Below are positions 13,195 to 17,611 of a stretch of DNA of 17,611 nucleotides, piece by piece (the stretch's first letter is position 1; the number at the start of each line of letters is the position of its first letter). Position numbers and translations under genes: made by a program. Source of the stretch: CAZUHK01 sp964620345 (GTDB taxonomy: Bacteria > Planctomycetota > Phycisphaerae > Phycisphaerales > Zrk34). The DNA is taken from the NCBI GenBank assembly GCA_964620345.1, contig CAZUHK010000043.1, positions 1 to 17,611 of the forward strand, read 5' to 3'. The notes under the pieces were generated by a model that saw only the letters and a list, made by a program, of their open reading frames with translations, did not search any database and was not told the DNA's origin.

Positions 13195-13728
13195 ATGCCT
13201 GATCGGATCAGCCATCGCCAGCGCGTGTTCACCGGCGTGAAGTTTGCCGTGGATCAGATCGAATTGCGCACGACCGACGGCGGCACCACGCCGCGCGAGA
13301 TGGTCGTACACCCCGGCGCGGTGATCGTGCTGCCGCTGACCGGGGCCGGCGAGGTGGTGATGATCCGCAACGACCGGTTCGCGGTGGGCCAGACCCTTTG
13401 GGAGCTGTGCGCCGGGACGCTGGAAGCCGATGAGCCGGCGATCCAATGCGCCAAGCGCGAGCTGATCGAGGAGACGGGCTACGAAGCGGGCGCGATCGAG
13501 CCGCTGTGTACGTTTTACACCTCGCCGGGGTTCACCGACGAGACGATGCACGCCTTCGTCGCGCGCGACCTGACGCACGTGGGCCAGCGGCTGGAGCCGA
13601 CCGAGAAGATCGAGGTCGAACGGCTGGCGATGGCCGACGTACTGGCGATGGTGCGCGACGGGCGGATCACCGATGGCAAGACGATCGCGGCGTTGCTGTT
13701 TCACCTCACCTTCGGCAGCGGGAGCTAG
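13195..13728 (+). CDS. Nudix hydrolase, ADP-ribose pyrophosphatase type
   Basis: 177 residues. It is expected to split nucleoside diphosphate derivatives such as ADP-ribose into AMP and ribose 5-phosphate, using Mg ions. The Nudix box is complete: G-T-L-E-A-D-E, seven residues, then R-E-L-I-E-E-T-G-Y. Before it, L-W-E-L-C-A-G-T-L and after it S-P-G-F-T-D-E are patterns of the ADP-ribose pyrophosphatase branch (NudF/YjhB-like), which binds the substrate as a dimer. The start ATG 13195 fits the family N-terminus and lacks a Shine-Dalgarno site; the frame is open 56 codons upstream through palindrome B and is discarded there. Its TAG lies 9 bases before the rhomboid start, so it probably heads an operon of nudix, rhomboid and M50 protease. 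Confidence 0.92.
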   Translation: MPDRISHRQRVFTGVKFAVDQIELRTTDGGTTPREMVVHPGAVIVLPLTGAGEVVMIRNDRFAVGQTLWELCAGTLEADEPAIQCAKRELIEETGYEAGAIEPLCTFYTSPGFTDETMHAFVARDLTHVGQRLEPTEKIEVERLAMADVLAMVRDGRITDGKTIAALLFHLTFGSGS

Positions 13729-13737
13729 CGCAGGACG

Positions 13738-14697
13738 ATGGGGTTGTACGACCGTTCATACATGCATCAACCCCCGCCGCGCCGCGGGTTTGGGCGCATG
13801 TCCGCCGGCGGGTCCGGCTCGCCGCTGGGGCGGGTGCGCTTCTGGTCGGTCAACACCTGGCTGATCGCGATCAACATCGCGGTGTTCGTGCTCGATGGCA
13901 TCCTCCCGGCGCTGGGGATCGGCTACCCGATGGGCGAGGGGCTGGTGCGCACCGCGTCGGGCCTCGAGCGGCAGACGATCTACGCCGGCCCGATCGAAAC
14001 CTGGGGCCACTTCTCCGCGAGCACCGCGATCCTCGGCGCAGAGGTCTGGCGGTTCATCACGTTTCAGTTCCTGCATGCCAACCTGTGGCACATCCTGATG
14101 AACATGATGGTGCTGTTCTTCTTCGGTCGGCTGATCGAGCAGTACCTGGGCAGCCGGCGTTACCTGGCGTTTTACCTGTTGTGCGGCGTCGCCGGGCCGG
14201 TGGCGTACCTCGGGCTGTGGGCCAGCGGCTGGCTGGTGGCCTCGGCGACCACGTGGCTGATCGGCGCCAGCGCGGGGGTGTTCGGCGTGCTGATCGCCTC
14301 GGCGGTGGTCGCGCCCGATGCGACGGTGCTGATCATGGGCATCTTCCCGGCCAAGCTGCGGCACGTGGCGATCTTCGTCGTGGCGCTCGCGGCGTACACC
14401 GTGGTGTTCTACGGCCGCACCGGCGGGCACAACGCCGGCGGCGAGGCGGCGCACCTCGGCGGCGCGGCGCTGGGTTACCTGCTCATCCGTCGGCCCAACC
14501 TGCTGCGGCCGTTCGCGAAGCTGTCGATGCCGACCGGCGGCGAAAAAAAGAAAATCTTCCGCCCGCGCTCGGCGGCCAAACCCGGCGGCGGCGAGGTCGA
14601 CCGCGTGCTCAGGAAAGTCCACGAGCAGGGCCTGGCCTCGTTGAGCGAAAAGGACAAGCGCATCCTTCGCAACGCCACCGACTCGCAGCGCCCCTGA
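13738..14697 (+). CDS. Rhomboid-family intramembrane serine protease
   Basis: 319 residues, about six membrane helices between residues 38 and 255. Rhomboids cut membrane proteins within or near their transmembrane segments. The catalytic dyad is Ser178 in G-A-S-A-G-V-F-G and His239 in A-A-H-L-G-G-A-A-L-G-Y. A second family mark is H-A-N-L-W-H-I-L-M-N-M. The cytoplasmic N-terminus is Pro/Arg/Gly-rich. After the last helix comes a basic linker (K-K-K and several R) and a 32-residue module (287-318) that recurs at the end of the next protein and resembles the DUF6576-type tail known on some bacterial rhomboids. AGGA just before ATG 13738 is a close-spaced ribosome site. The gene sits 9 bases after nudix and 7 bases before the M50 gene, a tight operon. 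Confidence 0.93.
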   Translation: MGLYDRSYMHQPPPRRGFGRMSAGGSGSPLGRVRFWSVNTWLIAINIAVFVLDGILPALGIGYPMGEGLVRTASGLERQTIYAGPIETWGHFSASTAILGAEVWRFITFQFLHANLWHILMNMMVLFFFGRLIEQYLGSRRYLAFYLLCGVAGPVAYLGLWASGWLVASATTWLIGASAGVFGVLIASAVVAPDATVLIMGIFPAKLRHVAIFVVALAAYTVVFYGRTGGHNAGGEAAHLGGAALGYLLIRRPNLLRPFAKLSMPTGGEKKKIFRPRSAAKPGGGEVDRVLRKVHEQGLASLSEKDKRILRNATDSQRP

Positions 14698-14704
14698 GCA
14701 CGCC

Positions 14705-15757
14705 ATGAGCTGGCAGGACCGCCCATACCGCGAGAGTTACGAGTCCGGCCCGGGTTCGCAGATGCCCGGCTGGGTCTGGACGCTGCTGCGCTGGCTGAGC
14801 CATGCGTTTTTCATCGGCCGCTACGCCGGGGTCAACGTCCGCGTGCACGTGATGTTCCTCTTCCTGTTCGTCGGCCTGTGGCTGTGGACCGGCGATTTCT
14901 TCTGGACGCTGCGGATGGAGGCGCTGTTCTTCTTCAGCGTCCTGCTGCACGAGTTCGGCCACGCCCTGGCCTGCCGGCGGGTCGGCGGGCAGGCCGATGA
15001 AATATTGATGTGGCCCCTGGGCGGCCTGGCGTTCTGCAACGCCCCGCGACGCATCGGCGCCGAGTTCATCACCGTCGCCTGCGGCCCGGCGGTCAACGTC
15101 GTGCTGGCAATCGTGTGTTTCCTCACCGTCGGCCTGTGGGTCGGCTGGGCGGCGACGCCCACGTGGAACCCCACGCGCCTGTGGACCGAGGGCTACATCC
15201 GCGGCGTGCCGGGGCTGGTCGTCGATGCGTTCTACGTCAATTACCTGCTGCTGCTGTTCAACCTGCTGATGGTCTTCTACCCGTTCGACGGCGGCCGGCT
15301 GGTGCAGATCGCCCTGTGGACGCAGGTCGGCCGGCGTCGGAGCTTGCTGATCGCGACGGTGGTCGGCATGGTCGGCGCGGTCGGCGTGGCGTTCTACGGC
15401 ATCGTCGTGCGGCAGTTGTTTTTGATCATGATCGCCGCGTTCGGTTTTTACGCCTGCTACCGCCAGCGGCAGATGGTTCAGCAGGAGGGCGTGGCGGCGA
15501 GTCTCTACGGCGGGCCGGACGATGCGTTCGACCTGTACGGCACCGGCGACGACGACGAGCCGCGCGAGGGCATCCTCGCCCGCTGGTCCCGCCGACGCGC
15601 CCAGCGCCGCGAGGCGAAGCGCGAGCAAGAACAAGTCGCACGCGAGCAGCGGATCGACGACATCCTCCGCAAGGTCTCCGAGCACGGCATCGCCTCACTC
15701 ACCGCCCGGGAGAAGCGCACCCTGCAAAACGCCACCGAAGCCAAGCGCCGCGGGTGA
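14705..15757 (+). CDS. Site-2-type M50 intramembrane metalloprotease
   Basis: 350 residues. The M50 family cleaves substrates within the membrane with a zinc ion. The zinc motif H-E-F-G-H has His82, Glu83 and His86. The third zinc ligand is likely Asp195 in F-Y-P-F-D-G-G-R-L, the family's N-P-x-D-G variant (here N-L-L-M-V-F-Y-P-F-D). Roughly six hydrophobic helices lie between residues 45 and 258. There is no PDZ domain, unlike RseP. The cytoplasmic tail has an acidic patch (G-D-D-D-E-P), an Arg/Lys/Glu-rich helix and a 32-residue module (317-348) sharing 17 of 32 residues with the end of the preceding rhomboid. Start 14705 lies 7 bases after the rhomboid stop with only weak ribosome-site resemblance. 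Substrate unknown; regulated intramembrane proteolysis with the rhomboid is an inference. Confidence 0.92.
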   Translation: MSWQDRPYRESYESGPGSQMPGWVWTLLRWLSHAFFIGRYAGVNVRVHVMFLFLFVGLWLWTGDFFWTLRMEALFFFSVLLHEFGHALACRRVGGQADEILMWPLGGLAFCNAPRRIGAEFITVACGPAVNVVLAIVCFLTVGLWVGWAATPTWNPTRLWTEGYIRGVPGLVVDAFYVNYLLLLFNLLMVFYPFDGGRLVQIALWTQVGRRRSLLIATVVGMVGAVGVAFYGIVVRQLFLIMIAAFGFYACYRQRQMVQQEGVAASLYGGPDDAFDLYGTGDDDEPREGILARWSRRRAQRREAKREQEQVAREQRIDDILRKVSEHGIASLTAREKRTLQNATEAKRRG

Positions 15758-15780
15758 GTTGGGCCAGAGCGGGTGTCAGA

Positions 15781-15877
15781 GCCACGAAGGTCACGAAGGC
15801 CACCAAGACACGAAGCGCATGAAGAACATTGCTTCATTGATCCTTCGTGTTCTTCGTGCCTTGGTGTTCTTCGTGGC
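15781..15877. repeat. GAAG-type palindromic element C
   Basis: The left arm (15781-15824) and right arm (15832-15877) are imperfect reverse complements around a 7-base loop. The outer 9 bases (GCCACGAAG/CTTCGTGGC) pair perfectly, and A15780-T15878 adds one more pair. Units are CACGAAG and CACCAAG at 8-10-base spacing. It fills the gap between convergent genes, starting 24 bases after the M50 stop and ending inside the stop codon of the lutA-like gene. Confidence 0.88.
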
Positions 15878-16632
15878 TAAGTGTTCGGCGTTTCTCGCGG
15901 CATCAGCCCCAAACCCTCGGCGATGATCTCGGCGATGTGTTTGAGCTGCACGTCGCTACCCGCGCGGTGCAGGGCGCCGGCGATGTTCAGCGCGCAGCCG
16001 CCGTCGTTGCACACGACCGTCGGCACGTGGGTGTCCTGGATGCACTGGATCTTGTCGGCGACCATCGCGCCGGAAATCTCGGGGTACTTCACCGCGAACG
16101 TGCCGCCGAAGCCGCAGCACTGGTCGCGCTTGGCCAGCTCGACGCGCTTGACCCCGGCGATCTGATCCAGCAGCCGCGTCGCCTCGTCGGTCATGCCCAG
16201 CCCCCGCAGGTGGCAGGAGTAGTGGTAGGCCAGCTTGCCCGGCCACGCGCAGCCCAGTGCCCGCAGGTCGGTCGGCATCACGTTCGTGAGGAATGCGACG
16301 AACTCGTGCGTCTTGCCGACGAACGCGCGCATCCGATCGGCCCACTGCGGGTCGTCGCCCAGCAGTTGCGGGTAGTAGTCGTGGATCATCGCGCAGCACG
16401 AGCCCGATGGCGTGACGACGCAGTCGGCCTGCTCGAACACGTCGATCATGCGTTTGGCCAGGTCGCGGGCGTCGTCGGGGAAGCCGGCGTTGAACATCGG
16501 CTGGCCGCAGCAGGTCTGGCCCTCGGGGAAATCCACCGCGCAGCCCAGACGCTCGAGCACCTCGACCACCGCCCGGCCCGCGCGGGGGTAGAACGTGTCG
16601 GTCAGGCAGGTGACGAACAAACTGACGCGCAT
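15877..16632 (-). CDS. LutA/YkgE-type (Fe-S)-binding protein, lactate utilisation family
   Basis: 251 residues, the usual family length. LutA with LutB and LutC oxidises L-lactate; the family consists of two cysteine-rich CCG domains, as in GlcF and HdrB, that bind Fe-S clusters. The first CCG domain runs from C-L-T-D-T-F-Y-P to T-C-C-G-Q-P-M-F-N-A-G, with S-G-S-C-C-A-M after it. The second has Y-H-Y-S-C-H-L-R, Q-C-C-G-F-G-G-T-F and N-D-G-G-C-A-L-N-I. Start ATG 16632 gives the standard N-terminus (M-R-V-S-L-F-V-T-C). There is no Shine-Dalgarno site, but a promoter fits immediately upstream, suggesting a leaderless message. No lutB or lutC is in the window, so the lactate role is unproven. Its stop codon overlaps the foot of palindrome C. 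Confidence 0.9.
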   Translation of the reverse strand: MRVSLFVTCLTDTFYPRAGRAVVEVLERLGCAVDFPEGQTCCGQPMFNAGFPDDARDLAKRMIDVFEQADCVVTPSGSCCAMIHDYYPQLLGDDPQWADRMRAFVGKTHEFVAFLTNVMPTDLRALGCAWPGKLAYHYSCHLRGLGMTDEATRLLDQIAGVKRVELAKRDQCCGFGGTFAVKYPEISGAMVADKIQCIQDTHVPTVVCNDGGCALNIAGALHRAGSDVQLKHIAEIIAEGLGLMPRETPNT

Positions 16633-16638
16633 GTGCGG

Positions 16639-16668
16639 ATGCTACCGCGATCGTTCGCGACGGTCCAA
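16639..16668 (-). promoter_or_regulatory. Promoter of the lutA-like gene, apparently leaderless
   Basis: On the minus strand: -35 TTGGAC (16668-16663), an 18-base spacer, and -10 TAGCAT (16644-16639), then 6 bases to the ATG at 16632. Transcription would begin at the start codon itself. The gene lacks a ribosome-binding site, which agrees. Confidence 0.5.
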
Positions 16669-16684
16669 ACGCCGGGCGTCGGCA

Positions 16685-16714
16685 TTGGCGTCGGGTCGGG
16701 CGGACGCTTATAAT
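16685..16714 (+). promoter_or_regulatory. Promoter of the SYLF lipoprotein gene
   Basis: TTGGCG (16685-16690), an 18-base spacer and a perfect -10 TATAAT (16709-16714). Transcription would start near 16721, giving a leader of about 40 bases that includes the ribosome site at 16748. The context CTTATAAT-CCGTC resembles the CBS operon promoter. Confidence 0.65.
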
Positions 16715-16759
16715 CCGTCCAGATAAGTCAGGGGCCATTCACTCAAAAAGGAGCAGAGC

Positions 16760-17323
16760 ATGTTCAAGCAAGTGATGACGATGGCGTTGGGGTTGGCGAT
16801 GGTGCTGGGCGTCGCGGCGTGTTCGGATTACAAGGCCGGCGATGGCCAGACCAAGGCCCAGCGCAACGCCGCGCTCGAAGGCAAGGCCCGCATGACGGTC
16901 GATCGGTTCAGGGCCGAGTACCCCGGCTACGACAAGTTTTTCGAGACCTCGGCCGGCTACGCGGTGTTCCCGAACATCGGCAAGGGCGGGGCCGGCCTCG
17001 GCGGCGCCTACGGCAAGGGCGTGCTGTATGAAGGCGGCCAGGTCGTCGGCCACACGTCGATGAAGCAGGCCACGATCGGCCTGCAGCTCGGCGGCCAGGC
17101 CTACAGCGAGATCATCTTCTTCGAGCACGCCGCGAACGTCGCCCAGTTCAAGCGCGGCGACACCGCGTTCAGCGGCAACGCCACCGCCGTCGCCGCCAGC
17201 GAGGGCGCCGGCGCCGCCGCGGATTACGAAGCCGGCGTGGCCGTGTTCATCTTCGGCGAAGAAGGCCTCATGGGCGAAGCGTCCATCGGCGGTCAGCGCT
17301 TCAACTACACGCCCAAGAAGTAA
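16760..17323 (+). CDS. SYLF/YSC84-domain lipoprotein
   Basis: 187 residues. The start at 16760 is preceded by AAGGAG (16748-16753) at 6-base spacing. The lipoprotein signal ends in V-A-A-C with Cys21 as the lipidated residue. The rest is one SYLF domain (formerly DUF500, related to yeast Ysc84), a family known for lipid binding in eukaryotes. Recognisable parts are F-E-T-S-A-G-Y-A-V-F-P, G-K-G-G-A-G-L-G-G-A-Y-G-K-G, G-L-Q-L-G-G-Q-A-Y-S-E-I-I-F-F and the A-G-V-A-V-F end portion. Many bacterial relatives are envelope lipoproteins of uncertain role. It is a single-gene unit with its own promoter and terminator, divergent from the lutA-like gene. Confidence 0.92.
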   Translation: MFKQVMTMALGLAMVLGVAACSDYKAGDGQTKAQRNAALEGKARMTVDRFRAEYPGYDKFFETSAGYAVFPNIGKGGAGLGGAYGKGVLYEGGQVVGHTSMKQATIGLQLGGQAYSEIIFFEHAANVAQFKRGDTAFSGNATAVAASEGAGAAADYEAGVAVFIFGEEGLMGEASIGGQRFNYTPKK

Positions 17324-17349
17324 GCCACCCATCCGATCGATTCACACCC

Positions 17350-17379
17350 GGCCGGTCCCCCAGCGGGATCGGCCTTTTT
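17350..17379 (+). terminator. Intrinsic terminator of the SYLF lipoprotein gene
   Basis: GGCCGGTCCC (17350-17359), a 5-base loop, GGGATCGGCC (17365-17374): ten pairs including one G-U, followed by TTTTT (17375-17379). It is 27 bases after the stop codon. Confidence 0.92.
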
Positions 17380-17386
17380 CATGCCC

Positions 17387-17415
17387 TTGGCACGCGGCGC
17401 GGTGTCCGCTATATC
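17387..17415 (+). promoter_or_regulatory. Promoter of the small gene at 17439
   Basis: TTGGCA (17387-17392), a 17-base spacer and TATATC (17410-17415). Predicted start near 17422, leaving a leader of about 17 bases containing GGAGG. It directly follows the terminator of the previous gene. Confidence 0.6.
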
Positions 17416-17438
17416 GGGGCCAACGGAGGTATCGGCTC

Positions 17439-17597
17439 ATGCAGACATTGACGTTCGATCTGTCCGACCGCACCGCACGCCCATCGGTGGTATGGCATGG
17501 GGCTAACTGGACCCATCCGGGTTTGTGCCCGTGCGCGTTCGTCGAGAACGTCACCTTCGAAGTGACGTCGGAGACCGAAGCGCGTTATGGTGGGTAG
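17439..17597 (+). CDS. Small hypothetical protein (52 residues) with a Cys-Pro-Cys motif
   Basis: ATG 17439 to TAG 17595-17597. GGAGG (17425-17429) stands 9 bases upstream and a consensus-like promoter precedes it, so expression is well supported despite the small size. The protein starts M-Q-T-L-T-F-D-L-S-D, is not hydrophobic, and has a G-L-C-P-C-A-F segment in the middle and V-T-F-E-V-T-S-E-T-E near the end, which would suit a beta-rich fold. The two cysteines could bind a metal or form a redox pair. I do not recognise the family. Another ATG follows 2 bases after its stop, so it is probably the first gene of an operon continuing to the right. Confidence 0.6.
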   Translation: MQTLTFDLSDRTARPSVVWHGANWTHPGLCPCAFVENVTFEVTSETEARYGG

Positions 17598-17599
17598 CG

Positions 17600-17611
17600 A
17601 TGAACCTTTGG
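17600..17611 (+). CDS. Possible start of a further gene, cut by the window edge
   Basis: ATG 17600 begins 2 bases after the TAG of the small gene and reads M-N-L-W to the edge. The position suggests a coupled downstream gene. No product can be named from four codons, and this could be chance. Confidence 0.3.

Noticed and set aside
11779..15877. The three palindromes as a CRISPR array or an insertion sequence
   Set aside because: Units are degenerate, too short and arranged as inverted arms; there are no unique spacers, cas genes, transposase or target-site duplications.
17342..17554. A 70-codon minus-strand frame at the right end
   Set aside because: It runs through a terminator and opposite a small plus-strand gene with promoter and ribosome site, and has no features of its own.

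Overview
The window is GC-rich, densely coded bacterial chromosome. It most likely comes from a Planctomycetota member, probably of the Phycisphaerae type. That placement is an inference from four things: a PEP-CTERM-tagged secreted protease, the futalosine menaquinone enzyme MqnE, lipoproteins and an OmpA-like protein indicating two membranes, and GAAG-rich intergenic palindromes. There is no rRNA or other phylogenetic marker to prove it. I see no phage, transposon, integrase or CRISPR array.

Layout. Positions 1-2530 (minus strand) hold the upstream part of a carbohydrate ABC uptake operon: a secreted TPR-like protein, a membrane-anchored solute-binding protein overlapping it by ATGA, and the first 16 codons of a further gene, probably a permease. 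A tRNA-Ser(GCU) with its own promoter follows (2682-2772). After a roughly 470-base non-coding stretch comes a secreted trypsin-like protease with a PEP-CTERM tail (3242-4861). A strong, probably bidirectional terminator separates it from convergent mqnE (6075-4930). Positions 6277-8220 encode an unusual membrane protein with a long cytoplasmic coiled coil, a Wzz-like periplasmic region and an acidic tail. It converges on a TrmH/SpoU RNA methyltransferase (9030-8239). Two translationally coupled CBS-pair proteins (9227-10206), an OmpA-like lipoprotein (10417-11085) and an orphan hisH (11163-11774) follow.

The right third holds a stand-alone PANK4-type DUF89 phosphatase (11950-13026), a Nudix ADP-ribose pyrophosphatase type enzyme (13195-13728), a rhomboid protease (13738-14697) and a site-2-type M50 protease (14705-15757). 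The last three are closely packed and probably co-transcribed. The two intramembrane proteases share a 32-residue C-terminal module. Then come a convergent LutA-like Fe-S protein (16632-15877), a SYLF/YSC84 lipoprotein (16760-17323) with promoter and terminator, and a 52-codon gene (17439-17597) with its own consensus-like promoter and Shine-Dalgarno site. A further start codon lies at the right edge.

The most interesting features are: (1) three long imperfect palindromes made of about 8-10-base GAAG units (11779-11914, 13040-13143, 15781-15877), each just after a stop codon, whose two arms change together from copy to copy; (2) the rhomboid/S2P operon with its shared tail module; (3) the coiled-coil/Wzz-like fusion; (4) apparently leaderless promoters in front of nudix, lutA and perhaps mqnE; (5) a stand-alone bacterial relative of the PANK4 phosphatase domain.
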